This document shows positions 53,791 to 64,000 of a DNA stretch of 64,000 nt, piece by piece. Where the stretch lies: positions 62,001-126,000 of the forward strand of contig JAAXNY010000002.1 in the NCBI GenBank assembly GCA_013420905.1, read 5' to 3'. Positions within the stretch are counted from its first letter, which is position 1. Each line of letters starts with the position of its first letter. This DNA is from Collybia mongolica (taxonomy: Eukaryota > Basidiomycota > Agaricomycetes > Agaricales > Clitocybaceae). Both the position numbers and the translations under genes were made by a program. A model generated the notes under the pieces. It did not search any database. It was given only the letters and a program-made list of their open reading frames with translations, and was not told where the DNA came from.

Positions 53791-56492
53791 ATGAGTATTA
53801 ACGAAAAGGAAACCTCTCGTCGTCCTTCAGATGTCGGCACGCAAGCTTCGGACTCGGAGAAGAACTTTATCGTTGAGAAGGGGATGGATCGTGCATATGC
53901 CATTAAATGTGATCTCGGTATGTATCCCAATCCACTACCTTTACATAAATGACCTCCCTCCTCCCCCTTCTCAAGTCAATAAGTGCCTCCAAGAAGAGTA
54001 AGTCTCGCTGTGGTGCTCCTCCACCCCACTGACCAGATCGTCCATTTCAGGATTGGCTTCGGACGATACCAAAAACAACTATTTCTCCTCACTGGCTTGG
54101 GATGGATGGCAGATAGTACGTCCTATCTCTACCTTCACCGGACAACCACCAACCACCACACTTCCCTAGACATCTGGCTGCAAGGGGTAGCCGTCGTTCT
54201 GCCCCAAGTGCAACAGGAGTTACTACCCGTTCGCGTCGAGTTCGCCACTTTGTCCTTGTATGTTGGGCTAATCTTAGGCGCGACAGTCTGGGGCGTCATG
54301 GCAGACTTAATTGGCCGGAAACTCTCCTTCAACGTTAGTCCCGATCCAAACCCGCGCGCGCTTATTCGCTGACATCACGGGACCTGCTTTATTCCCCAAC
54401 AGATCACTCTATTTTTGGCAGGGGTGTTCGGAATAGCATCCGGCGCGGCACATAACTTCACCACGTTTGGGGCGTTGGTCGCGTGTATGGGTTTTGGGAT
54501 CGGTGGCAAGTGAGTGCAGTATTTATCAGGACAATGTGGCTCGACGTCTAACCATCTGCTCAGTTTACCAGTCGACGGTATGTTTCGGCGCCGAGACGAC
54601 GGTCACCGTGGCTAAATTTGTTCTAGGCGCACTCTATCTTGAGCACATACCACAATCACATCAGGTCAATCGCTCTCTCTTCCAAAATTTCTTCGTCTAA
54701 CACCGTGCCTGTGCTCCTATAGTGGACATTGACCCTCCTATCTGCATGGTGGGCAATAGGCCAGCTCATCGCCTCGGTCGTGGCATGGGGCTTTATTGGC
54801 AACTTCTCCTGCGACGCCTCTACCCCCGTCGGGCAATGCCTCCAGGTAGACAACATGGGATGGAGATATACCTTGTACGTCCCGAAGCCTCCTCTCCTCT
54901 CTGTGCGCGTCCTCACGCCGCCCCTATGTTTATGTAGTTACCTGCTGTAAGCCGTCTGATTTCAGGTGTTGTGTCATACATCGGATGGGCGCCCAGTTGC
55001 TAACTCGGTTGACGACGATCCAGTGGCTCCCTGACATTCATCATGTTCATCGCTCGGTTCCTCATCTTTGACCTTCAGGAGTCGTCGAAGTACCTTATCG
55101 CGAAGGGCCGCGACGAAGAAGCCATCCGGGTACGTAGTTACTGCGGTGCGATCAAAGCAATGAGTATATTGATTGAATTTCGGTACAGGTCCTCCAACAT
55201 CTGGCTTCGCGGAATGGGCGTGCGATCACCTTGACGCTTGACCAGCTGCAGGCTGTTTCAGGCGGCGCGTCGTACTCCAAGAAATCACACTGGCAGGTTA
55301 TCAAGGGTTCCTTCTCCAAGGTCTCCTTGTACGTACCCGGGTTCTCAAAAACCCACCTCATAGCACACTAAACATCAGCCCAGATCGCACGTCAAGCCCC
55401 TTTTCGAAGGAAAGAGGCTCGCTCTCAACAGCTCAATCACCATCATGCTATGGGGTACGTCTCCCTGACACTACCGACAAGTTATTTCTCACGTCCCCGA
55501 TCACACAGGGTTAATCGGCCTGGCGTATCCGCTCTTCAACTCCTTCCTGCCTCTGTACCTGAAGGAGCGCGTCCCCGCTAACGCCGGGACGAGTGAGACC
55601 TACCGCAACTACACGATCATCTCCGTGCTTGGCATCCCAGGATCCCTGATCGCGTGCGCCGTTGTGGACTGGACACGCGGGTCGCACTCGCGCTGGTCGC
55701 TGGGTGGGCGGAAGTTGACGATGGCAGTGTCGACGGCGCTGACCGGCGTGTTCCTGTTCTTGTTCACGACCAGCCGGAGCGAGGCTGCGGTCCTGGGGTT
55801 CTCGTGTGCCTCTGGCCTCACTCAGTACGTCCCGTCGAGTGCGCGCTTCTGAGAACCGCCATCGCTAACTGCTGCTCTTCCAGGAATGCGGTATGTCTTT
55901 TTATGCGAGCGCCTTGTCGGGCTGCCTGACCCTGACGTGGGGTTGTGTCCCAATTAGATGTATGGCGTGCTCTATGCTTATACCCCCGAGGTGCGTGCGG
56001 TCGTCGCGCACGATTGATACCGCTATCACGATGACGGCCCCGACTGATTATGTTCTCTCTCTGTTTCTCTCCCAGGTCTTCCCAGCGCCCCATCGAGGGA
56101 CGGGTGATGCCATCGCGAGCAGCTTCAACAGGATCACGGGTATCCTGGCGCCTGTCATCAAGATCGCAACGACGACCGCAACCGGCGCGGCGGCGTCGGG
56201 CGCATCCGCAAACGGGTATGTCCACCGATAAATACGAGTATACTGGGACAGTGGCTGATGTATATGTCCCGCATAATCACAATCACAGATCGATATTCGT
56301 TTCTGCGTCGCTTTTCTTGGTAGCCGCGGTGCTGATGATTTTCCTGCCGATCGAGGTACGTCCAGCCCCTTCGCTCCCGCGATATTTTTGGGGGTCTCTT
56401 GGACGCGTTGCTGATGATGACGATTACCTTTTACCACCCCTCTTTCTTCTCCTCCCTCGCGCACGCAGACCGCTGGAAAGGCGGCGATGTAA
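53791..56492 (+). CDS. Major facilitator superfamily transporter (SVOP/sugar-transporter-like)
   Basis: Seventeen exons keep one frame and give about 530 aa: 53791-53917, 53976-53997, 54051-54115, 54170-54333, 54403-54509, 54564-54577, 54627-54664, 54723-54874, 55024-55129, 55189-55328, 55384-55454, 55509-55824, 55884-55890, 55958-55990, 56076-56215, 56289-56355, 56469-56492. All introns are GT-AG. An acidic cytosolic N-terminus leads into GFGRYQKQLFLLTGLGWMAD (helix 1). GVMADLIGRK is the loop 2-3 MFS signature. It continues with GFGIGGNLPVDGALYLEH, RFLIFDLQESSKYLIAKGRDEEAI (sugar-transporter PESPRYL-like), and VFPAPHRGTGDAIASSFNRI in the C-half. Several exons are tiny (7, 14, 22, 24 nt). It is a plasma-membrane solute transporter by family; substrate unknown. 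Intact and probably a host gene. Confidence 0.88.
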
Positions 56493-56768
56493 AGACGGGC
56501 GGAGCCGTTAGGCCCCCCCTTCCGACGAAAGACATTATTGTATGCCCGTATCGGTGCCTTGTGGCGACGATGAATTAAAAATATACTTGTATACACTACT
56601 AGATCTATGTTGTCCTGTTCTGTTCGTTGTGTTGTTGTGAATCAAATGATCCTTTTGATACAGGAGAGGGCTTCAATTTGTTTAGTTTGTTTGCTTGAGT
56701 GGGCGTCATGAGGAGATCGATGAGGCCGGCTTATTAAAAGTTGGGATTGGGTTATGCTTATCCTTTGT
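56493..56768. other. Downstream region of the transporter
   Basis: Contains the presumed 3' untranslated region. No other feature before the LINE target duplication. Confidence 0.4.
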
Positions 56769-56785
56769 TGAGCACTCCGTACTCT
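56769..56785. repeat. LINE target site duplication (3' side)
   Basis: TGAGCACTCCGTACTCT, identical to 63331-63347. Confidence 0.92.
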
Positions 56786-57261
56786 TTTTTTTTTTTTTTC
56801 CTTCAACGTTTTTATATACCGCAATACAAAAGTACAGAAGCGGTCACGTGTAACCGTAGTCATATCAAGTCGAGTCGTGATATGTCCATTATAGGCCGTC
56901 ATATGAGGCAGGTCTGGATTGCCCCGCCCGTTCCCGGTTGGAAGCGCTCCCTGAGTGAGCCCCCTTGTGAGGGGCCTTAAAATAGTCCCTTGTGGGAAAC
57001 GAGAGCAGGCGTCGTAGCAGGGGGGCTCGCCCCCCGCGCCTCTCAATCCGCTTGGTAAATAAGTATTAGTGCGGCCACCCCTGCCGACAGGTTCACCGGG
57101 GGGGCTCATCCCCCTGGAGACCTCCTCAAGAGGAGGTCGACTTAGTCCAGAGAGGCCGAGGCCATGCATGACCGCTCACCCTGGGCCGAAGCCCGGGACT
57201 GATGCCTCGGTATCGCGGCTACCCCTCAACAAGAACCTACTTATCGCCCGGTACACCCACC

Positions 57262-60200
57262 CTACTCTAAACAGGGCTCCCAGAAGACCCCAAAGGCCTC
57301 CGGGTTGTTGTGTAGGAAGTTGCTGACCCAGACAAGAGTCAGCGTCCTCCCGGGCCGGGTTTTCCGCTGGTATAGCGGACAGTGCCGGAATACGTGTTCT
57401 ACAGTCTCCTTTCCGAGGCTGCAGTCGCATTCGTAGGTCTCTTTCTCCTTAAGGAACCTTTGTCTGTACGTGCCAATCGGCGCGTGGCCCGTTAGGGCCC
57501 GCGCTAGCCTGACGGTATTACTGGTGTTGGTGGACACCTTTCCGATCCAAGTCCCTCCTTTCAGGTGGCTTGGCAATAGCTGCTTACTCCCTTCGTGGAG
57601 CGGCAAGAAGTGGGACCCTATGTAAGACTTTTGCTTGGCCAATTCACTCCAAGCGTCCATCATACGCAGGACCACGTCCACCCTCGCCTTAGCAAGGGAT
57701 GTGTGTTTTACTTCTCCGTGCGGAATCTCCATATTGGAGGCCACTTCATGGGCAAGTACGTGTTCGCGCACCTCGCACGCCTTTGGTGTGTGGTGCAGAG
57801 TGATACTGGCGTCTGGTTTAACTGTTAGCCAGTAAGCGAGTTTGGCCGATACGTTGGCGGCCCATTTGTGTGCCATGTGATGCGTCGGGTCAACGACCAG
57901 TTTGATTGCATTCATGGAGTCTGAGAAGACATCAATTTTCCGGATGTCTAGGTTAGGGATGCCGAGGGCCTCGTCCACCCCTTTCGAGATGGCGCAGGCC
58001 TCAGCATTGTCCGAAGTGGCATTCCCACAAGGGGCAATGCCATTATACAGTATACCGTCCGACCAGACTCTCCAGGCTGAAGTAGCCTGGAGGTCTTCGG
58101 ACCGCGGAACGGACCTGTCGCATATGATCGCGACTCGTTTTGGGTCATGCTTAGCTTCGTTGATTCGGTTAGTGAGAACTTTCCCGAAATCAGCGAAAGC
58201 CTTCTTCCTCTTCTCCTTCTCTTCTTTGGGGGGAGGGGAGGGTCTGATCTCCACCCTCTCGGCGGCCCAGTCAAGTAATTGACTGCCCGGTTGCGCGAGG
58301 GGGAACACTGGGGATGCATCATTGCTGCAATCCTTTAGTCGGGCAAATGAATCCATTATCCCGGATTTGATTCTGCGCCTCTTGGCGACAGACATGCGGC
58401 TGACTGACAGGTGTGCCTGTCCATCAATTAAGTTCCTGACCGCGTGGCTCTTGGCCAAAGTCCGGACGCGGTAATGGCTCCTCTCCACCAACTTACGGAT
58501 GTGCAAGTGGATGGGCGGAAGGCCTGCGAGGGTCTCTGGGGCCCCTTTCGGGGTGGTCCTGAAGTTGCCTGTGATCCATAGTGCAGCCTTTCGTTGCATC
58601 TTACGGAGTGCTTTGAGGTGCCCTTTGATGCGGGCCCCATCAATGTTCCATAACCGGCATCCGTACGTCGCAATTGGAAGTACACAAGACTGGTACAGAG
58701 TTCTTTTGTGCACGGGCCTTAAGCCCCGTGTCGAGTTTCCAAGCGCTAACAGGGCCCTGCTTGAGGTCAGGGCCTTGTTCACGTACATCTCCACGTGTTT
58801 CTTGAACAAAAGCGCGCGGTCAAAGTAGAAGCCTAGGTATCTCCACAGGAGCCCCGGTTTCAGAGGGGTGGCCCCTGTATAGGGGGCATGGCCGAGATCT
58901 ATGGTCGGATTGTCATCCGATTTTAGAAGGCTGAAATGGAAGCCTTCTGACTTTGCATGTTCAAGGATCAGGCCCATGGCTCTCGTCATGAGGAAGATGA
59001 TGTTGTATGCTCTCTTGAGCATATCGTTGTTGTTTTCCCACGTCTTCAACTGGGATATGATGGTCCCGTCGTCGACGTAGGAGATGAGGTCAGATTCATT
59101 CCCATTCCGTCTATAGAACTCTTTTATGAGAATGGCTAGAACGAGGGCCGACAGGATTGGGGATAGGGCGGAGCCCTGTCCCAGTCCTACGCTCAAATCA
59201 AATGGGGGGGATTCGTCATCCCCCCAAACATATCTGGTCTTGCGACCCACCAAGTACGACCGGAAGAACGCGACTATTTCGGGCGCGAACCCCTGGCCTT
59301 CCAAGATGTTGATCATCACCTCGTGGTTGATCGAGGGGAAAAATTGGGCGAGATCAAATGCGACCACGCTTGTCTTGACCCTCCTTGTCCATCCTTCGCA
59401 GACAATGTGGGTAAGGAAGACTCCGGCATCTTCGGTGGAGTTCTGACGAACACCACCGAACTGATTTGGGTGTAGTACTCCTGCCGCTTGTGCTTCAAAC
59501 TGCAAGTGGGTGGACAGCATTTTCTCAATAAGCTTGCCCAGCGTGTTTAGGAGCACGATGGGTCTATAAGACTTAGGGGTGTCGTAAGTCGCCTTCCCTG
59601 GCTTTGGGATGATGACCGTGCGCGAGGCTTTGAAGTGTTCCGGCCAGTGTCCGCATGACAAGCATGCGTTTGCCAGCCAGACTATGACAGCCTGGGCTTC
59701 GGGTCCTATGAGGAGCCGTTTCAAATGCCTCCAGGTGATGTTGTCCGGCCCAGGGGCCGAACTGTTTGAGGTGCCCTGAAGGGCATCCCTCATCTCCTTG
59801 AGGCTAAATTTAGTCCAGCCCCTGGTCGCGGGGGCCTTCCATTGGTCGCCCATTTCAGCCATGTTGGTTGGTCTGTCGTGTGCGGAGTTGAATGTACTGT
59901 GGATGGCGTCCCACAGCTCTTCGTTTGTGTTGCAAGGGTTGCCATTATGATTGATTGTGACGGCAGCAGGCATCTTGCGAGGCCCTACCCAGTTCATGAG
60001 GTCCCAGGGCCTTTTAGTGGTGTGAGACACTTCCTCTATGCGTTCATCAAAGAAGACCCTCTTGGCTTGTCTGGTGGCCCTCTTTAGAGCCCTCCAGTCG
60101 TCCCGTTCGTTAGTGAACATGGCCATCTCCTTCGCCTCCGTGCAGGTCGCATTCCACCAAGGCTTGGATCGGGCGCTTACGCGCCCGGCCTCGGCGAACT

Positions 60201-61107
60201 TGTCCCACGCGGTCTTGAAGATGGTGGCTATCCGTTCAGTAACGCGTTCTATTCCCTCAGCTGACGGCACCTCCGGCAGCTCAATGGAGTCTAGGTTAAA
60301 CCCAATCATCTCGAGAAAGTCGTTTTCCTCCTCCGATTTGGGCTTAATGCGCTTCTTCCCCTCCATGACTTCGTGTCTGATGGGGATGACCGTGGTAAGC
60401 GGCCTGTGGTCCGAGGCTCCTGCCTCTCCCACACGGACTTCTGCTTGATATGTCCTTGTGTTTTCGAGGAACACAAGGTCTAAGATAGATTCTCTGAGTT
60501 CGTTGTTGCATGGTATATGCGTGGTCACCCTAGCGGGCGGCCCAACTCTCTCGAGACCGATGTCTTGTGTCACCTCCAGTAGGGAGGTGGCTTTAGGGTT
60601 GTTGTTGACCACTTCGGGGTCCCATAACGGGGACGGGCAATTGAAATCACCACCCATATAACCCACGTCACGGAACTTGTCCCGGTGGTCAGATATGTGT
60701 CTGATGGCCGTTCCTTCGGCGTCAGAGTATACGTTGACTATCATTTTCGGGCCACCAGGGCCCTTCAGCGAAATTGCAATGATGTCTCTATGAGAGACAA
60801 TGTCTGGTCTCAATGTGGGCTTAGCGGGACGGAGCCTGTTGTGCACATATGTGAGGACACGCGGCCGGGCATCTACATCGATGCCCAGAGGGGAGAAGCA
60901 CGTCCACTCCGGGTGGGTTGGCCCCCCGATTACCAGGGCGCCTTCCTTCGCCGTGAGCGACGCAGTGTGTCTAACAACTTTCCAGGGGGGTTCCTGGATT
61001 AATAGTATGTCCCACCTAAGTTTTTTGGACTCAAGTAGCGATTCAAGCCAAAGTGTATTCTTTGCTACATTTTGACAATATATGCGCGCTCTAAACAACT
61101 TATTCAT
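57262..61107 (-). CDS. LINE ORF2: endonuclease, reverse transcriptase, RNase H
   Basis: 1,281 aa, uninterrupted. The apurinic-type endonuclease occupies the N-terminus: LLIQEPPW (about residue 36), GDFNCPSPLWDP (about 150) and SDHRPL (about 231). Reverse transcriptase motifs include YRPIVLLNTLGKLIEKML, FDLAQFFPSINHEV (about 584), GLGQGSALSPILSALVLA and YVDDGTI (about 675). RNase H carries RVWSDGILYNG (about 1014), SDNAEACAI and DVFSDSMNAI, supplying the acidic residues. A C-terminal CDCSLGKETVEHVFRHC (about 1227) is the Cys-His motif typical of these elements. It would nick the target and copy its RNA in place. Its ATG overlaps the ORF1 stop (TAATG), so translation by reinitiation is likely. 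Confidence 0.95.
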   Translation of the reverse strand: MNKLFRARIYCQNVAKNTLWLESLLESKKLRWDILLIQEPPWKVVRHTASLTAKEGALVIGGPTHPEWTCFSPLGIDVDARPRVLTYVHNRLRPAKPTLRPDIVSHRDIIAISLKGPGGPKMIVNVYSDAEGTAIRHISDHRDKFRDVGYMGGDFNCPSPLWDPEVVNNNPKATSLLEVTQDIGLERVGPPARVTTHIPCNNELRESILDLVFLENTRTYQAEVRVGEAGASDHRPLTTVIPIRHEVMEGKKRIKPKSEEENDFLEMIGFNLDSIELPEVPSAEGIERVTERIATIFKTAWDKFAEAGRVSARSKPWWNATCTEAKEMAMFTNERDDWRALKRATRQAKRVFFDERIEEVSHTTKRPWDLMNWVGPRKMPAAVTINHNGNPCNTNEELWDAIHSTFNSAHDRPTNMAEMGDQWKAPATRGWTKFSLKEMRDALQGTSNSSAPGPDNITWRHLKRLLIGPEAQAVIVWLANACLSCGHWPEHFKASRTVIIPKPGKATYDTPKSYRPIVLLNTLGKLIEKMLSTHLQFEAQAAGVLHPNQFGGVRQNSTEDAGVFLTHIVCEGWTRRVKTSVVAFDLAQFFPSINHEVMINILEGQGFAPEIVAFFRSYLVGRKTRYVWGDDESPPFDLSVGLGQGSALSPILSALVLAILIKEFYRRNGNESDLISYVDDGTIISQLKTWENNNDMLKRAYNIIFLMTRAMGLILEHAKSEGFHFSLLKSDDNPTIDLGHAPYTGATPLKPGLLWRYLGFYFDRALLFKKHVEMYVNKALTSSRALLALGNSTRGLRPVHKRTLYQSCVLPIATYGCRLWNIDGARIKGHLKALRKMQRKAALWITGNFRTTPKGAPETLAGLPPIHLHIRKLVERSHYRVRTLAKSHAVRNLIDGQAHLSVSRMSVAKRRRIKSGIMDSFARLKDCSNDASPVFPLAQPGSQLLDWAAERVEIRPSPPPKEEKEKRKKAFADFGKVLTNRINEAKHDPKRVAIICDRSVPRSEDLQATSAWRVWSDGILYNGIAPCGNATSDNAEACAISKGVDEALGIPNLDIRKIDVFSDSMNAIKLVVDPTHHMAHKWAANVSAKLAYWLTVKPDASITLHHTPKACEVREHVLAHEVASNMEIPHGEVKHTSLAKARVDVVLRMMDAWSELAKQKSYIGSHFLPLHEGSKQLLPSHLKGGTWIGKVSTNTSNTVRLARALTGHAPIGTYRQRFLKEKETYECDCSLGKETVEHVFRHCPLYQRKTRPGRTLTLVWVSNFLHNNPEAFGVFWEPCLE

Positions 61108-63218
61108 TAATGACTAGCTTGCTGAGCGTGGAGATGACGCTCTCCAGCTCGGGGACAGGGTCCTAGAGATGGGGAGGCGCCAGTGAGCTTACTAAGGGGG
61201 ACGATGATGGCGTCACCTACTTTAACGGATTTATACTTAGCCAGGATCCACCCGGCGTTGTATCTCTTCTTCCAGAAGGGGCAGTCCCTCGATTCCGACG
61301 GGTGACCGGCGGTTCGACAGTTGATGCACCTGTCTGGGTGAGGGCACGGCTCGTTACCTGGTGTAGCCGCAATGGGTGGTTTCGCGTTCGGCTGTGCTTT
61401 GCAGCACGTGGCCAATACACGATGGAAGTTCTTGGCGTGGTTGCCACCACACTTCTGACAGTGGATGCTTTTGGAAGGACAAGCCGCTGCTGTAGAGCGG
61501 TGCCCGTACCTCCAACAGTGGTTGCACAGGGGCGCCCCAACTCTGGGGGTCACCTCTGCGAAGCGGAGCCTATGGGTCCCCCACTGGAATGAGGTTCCCT
61601 TGAGCGCTTTAAGATTCAACCCGCCCCGCGAGTCGTATATCTCAAAAAAGAGGTACGTGTTAGACACGTGACCAGAAGCTTTCACTACTCTGGGTGGAAC
61701 AGAGTGGTAAAATCGGAGAGCCTTTCTCTGTTTGGGATTACACCGTTGAAGCAGGACATTGAGTGCATCTTGCCCAGAGATAGGGATTGGCTTGCCATTC
61801 TCCCCCAGTTTGGGTTTGAGGCCGTAGAAGGGGAAGTCAGCGACCATCATAGAGGATCTGGACGAGCCAGCCTCCACGTAGATCGTGGCATCCTTGACTT
61901 TGGTCTGTCCCGCGTTCCACTGGAACCAGCAGTGGATGACCTTGATGTCAGACTTGGATGGGATGTTGTTAGCTGTGATAGTAATGCTACCAAGTGATCG
62001 TTCCTCATGCAGGATCCGGAGTTTGGACTGTGCCTTTGTGAGGGCATCAGTCAGGGGAGCGCAGCATGGTTTGAGGTCCCATGGGACTGCGGGAGACGCG
62101 AACACTGTCATCGCTTTGCGTGACAGGCCGTGGGTAGTGGACTTGCGCTTGTTAGGAGCGCTCGGACCGGCTGTTTTTGGTGTGAGCAGATCGCTCGCAC
62201 CCATGACCTGATTCGTGTTTGAGTACGGGAAGGCCTGGGCCAACCTGACTAAACTCTCCTCATGCTGAGTGGTCCTGGCTTTCTTCTGGTTGGAAGGGCC
62301 TGGGGCCGGTGGGGGGGCACCTGCTACCTGCGAGTATAGCGGGGCCGGCGGCGCGTACATCCCGTTCCTAAAAGGATTGTTGTCGGGGTTACGTCATTTA
62401 GTTTGCTGGAACTTGCCGGGGCGTCGAGCGCCGGCGGGGTCCGAGCCGTGATGAGCGAAGGACCGGTGCCTTGATGGGTTAGGCAGCTGGCCGGGAGGGA
62501 TTTTAGGAGGAGGGTGCCTGGCATGGTGGGCCTGGCGTTCCTCCGCGAGGGCAGTGTGAATGGAGGTCGCGACACTTTCCATGAACGTCCATGTCGAGGA
62601 CTGGGGGTCCAAGCCACGGAGAGAGTTCCTGACAAACCCATGTTTGACTAGGCCATGGATCAGATGACCTGAGGCCTCAACGAGACCATCAGATTCTGAA
62701 GTGTTCCACATCTTCCCATTTTGTGCACCAAATTCAAGGAAAGAGGCAATCGCGCGCGCTGAGGAAGCAGTGGATTCGGTGTCGGAGGACCAAGTCTTTG
62801 GATCACGCCGGAATTGGAAGGAATATTGCAGGTCAGCGTCATTCCCTTCGGCAAATGCATCCGTGGGGATGCCTGAGACGTCAATCATCTCGGCATCGTC
62901 TGTGGGTGCGGCAGTGCGGCCTTTGCCCTTGGCGGTCCGCTTAACAGTAGAGTCCGCGTTATCGGCGGCCTCGAGTTCAGGATCTCCCTCCTCGTCACTT
63001 CCGGCGGGAGAGGGGTGGACAGATGAGAAGTTAGCCCTACTGGGCTTCATCCTCTGAATGCGTAGAGCCCGCTCCAGGGATTGTCTAGAGAAGCTAATAG
63101 CGGGGGATGGAGATTTCGACATAGGAGGTCGGAAGACGGTAGCAGGGTCGACCATCCCTGAGCCCCCAGGGGGGTCGGGAGGGTTGGGAGGTTTATCTTT
63201 AGAGCGAGAGGCAGGCAT
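61107..63218 (-). pseudogene. LINE ORF1 (Gag-like, zinc knuckles) with one in-frame TGA
   Basis: Reading from the ATG at 63216-63218 the frame is open to TGA at 62394-62396, then continues in the same frame (11 codons to an ATG at 62360) to TAA at 61107-61109, about 700 codons in total. The N-terminal half is Ser/Pro/Arg rich with acidic patches. The C-terminal part has three Cys-His knuckles between about residues 560 and 650: CNHCWRYGHRSTAAAC, CQKCGGNH... and CINCRTAGHPSESRDC, expected to bind RNA. The interruption reads AAA TGA CGT. It could be a CGA-to-TGA mutation, programmed readthrough, or evidence that the downstream ATG starts a shorter functional ORF1 (417 aa). Both halves otherwise look intact. 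Confidence 0.85.
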
Positions 63219-63330
63219 ACAGCGCAGGAAAGGGTGGGAGCGGGTGGGCTCAACCAGGGAGTAACGGCGATTTGCAACTTTACTATGTGTCAAACCTCCT
63301 ACCAGGTGGTGGTAAGAGATCAAAGAGGGA

Positions 63331-63347
63331 TGAGCACTCCGTACTCT
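63331..63347. repeat. LINE target site duplication (5' side)
   Basis: TGAGCACTCCGTACTCT, matching 56769-56785; together they define the LINE ends. Confidence 0.92.
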
Positions 63348-63945
63348 CTGCCGCAACCCATTTTGAGGGGCGTCACGTGGACCCGGGAATGAATCCCATG
63401 GGAACTCCCTCTCGACTGAGGCTTGGTCCAAAACCATTTGTCCATGCTTTACATATTATACACTATTGCTTGATCATGGGGTGGTTTTCAGGTGACTTGA
63501 AGCAGGAGGAATCTAATGTATCAACGCGCCAAGACCGCAAGAAGTGCTGGGGAAACGAGAGACATGTACTTTGAGTGCCTGGACCACACGAGGGGTTTTC
63601 AAGACAGGCGAGGAGGGGAAGGTGTGATACTGCAATGACAGATGAGAGAGTGGTCCTATCAATTGGTGTCCGGATTGGAACTGTTATCCTAGCAGGTGTG
63701 TTGGTACTTGTTTGAGGTCTTCAACAGTGGTGGTGCTTTGGGCAACTTCTGTTTGGGACACTACTCTTGAAGAAATTCAAGACTGCCTATGATTTCAGCC
63801 ATGTCATCATTTGCATACCATCCAACAGGCAAATGGTTAGAATTTGCAAATTGGTTCCTTGCCATCAAAGGTAATACTGCACCACAGATGCTTGGCCTCA
63901 CAATGGGACATCAAGCAGTGTACAATCTTCAAGTCCAAAACACTA
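63348..63945. other. Intergenic, no gene recognised
   Basis: Pre-insertion flank of the LINE, becoming CpG-poor after about 63640. Short ORFs (63272-63574, 63789-63986) are not supported. Confidence 0.45.
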
Positions 63946-64000
63946 CAGTGGCTCAAAAAACTGCCCCAATGTTTGTACATTTTTGAAAGATCAATATGGT
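63946..64000. mobile_element. Start of a third Tc1-type element (partial)
   Basis: Preceded by TA (63944-63945). The 55 bases to the window end are the same as the TIR of copy 1 starting at 3416 (CAGTGGCTCAAAAAACTGCC and onward). The rest lies outside the window. Confidence 0.88.

Larger units (their letters stand above)
56786..63330 (-). mobile_element. Full-length Tad1-like LINE
   Basis: 6,545 bp on the minus strand: short 5' UTR (63330-63219), ORF1 (63218-61107), ORF2 (61107-57262), 3' UTR of about 476 bp, and an A tail seen as poly(T) at 56786-56800. It is flanked by a perfect 17-bp target duplication. Two-ORF layout with endonuclease, reverse transcriptase and RNase H fits fungal Tad1/I-type elements. 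CpG-rich and nearly intact, so recent. Confidence 0.93.

Overview
The window looks like repeat-rich DNA from a basidiomycete fungus, probably an Agaricomycete. Genes carry many introns of about 45-70 nt with GTRNGY donors, CTNAY branch points and YAG acceptors. The transposable elements (a Tnp2/Plavaka-type transposase, SPT5-like multi-KOW genes, a Tad1-like LINE, Ty3/gypsy, Tc1/mariner) fit that group. No rRNA, tRNA or CRISPR array was seen. The species is not identified. Two sequence classes alternate. CpG-poor, decayed repeats fill about 1-6.9 kb and 21.2-51 kb. CpG-rich, recently inserted elements or host genes fill 7-21.2 kb and 51.2-63.4 kb.

Layout. At 58-1872 is a tandem array of 28 junctions in which every unit reads as a fungal intron followed by a 3-nt 'exon'. 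At 3416-5023 is an intact Tc1-type transposon. At 6971-21195 is a nearly pristine Ty3/gypsy element (1,216-bp LTRs, gag, protease-like ORF, pol). It also carries two multi-exon genes in antisense between pol and the 3' LTR, and it sits inside an older LTR of its own family. At 22.2-35 kb are decayed repeats, a second Tc1 element (26667-28284), three near-identical poly(A)-tailed ~945-bp retroposons, and duplicated blocks.

At 34.9-49.9 kb lies a nest of related transposons whose ends begin CACTGTG and carry GGGATGAA/TTCATCCC subterminal repeats. The largest (about 34.93-44.77 kb) holds a Tnp2-family transposase, an SPT5-like KOW gene and two small genes (C and D). A deleted relative (45105-49163) has a 3-bp target duplication (CAA) and interrupts another copy of gene C, whose reading frame is restored when the insert is removed. 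The repeated association of gene C with one terminus suggests gene C and the SPT5-like gene are cargo of this transposon family. The transposase and SPT5-like genes are broken mainly by in-frame TGA codons, as expected from CGA-to-TGA decay at CpG.

At 51.2-56.5 kb is a host-like island: a two-exon unknown gene, a Mutator-type MITE with a 9-bp duplication, and an intact 17-exon major-facilitator transporter with a 7-nt microexon. At 56786-63330 is a complete LINE with 17-bp target duplications, two ORFs coupled by TAATG, and one in-frame TGA in ORF1. The window ends 55 bp into a third Tc1-type element.
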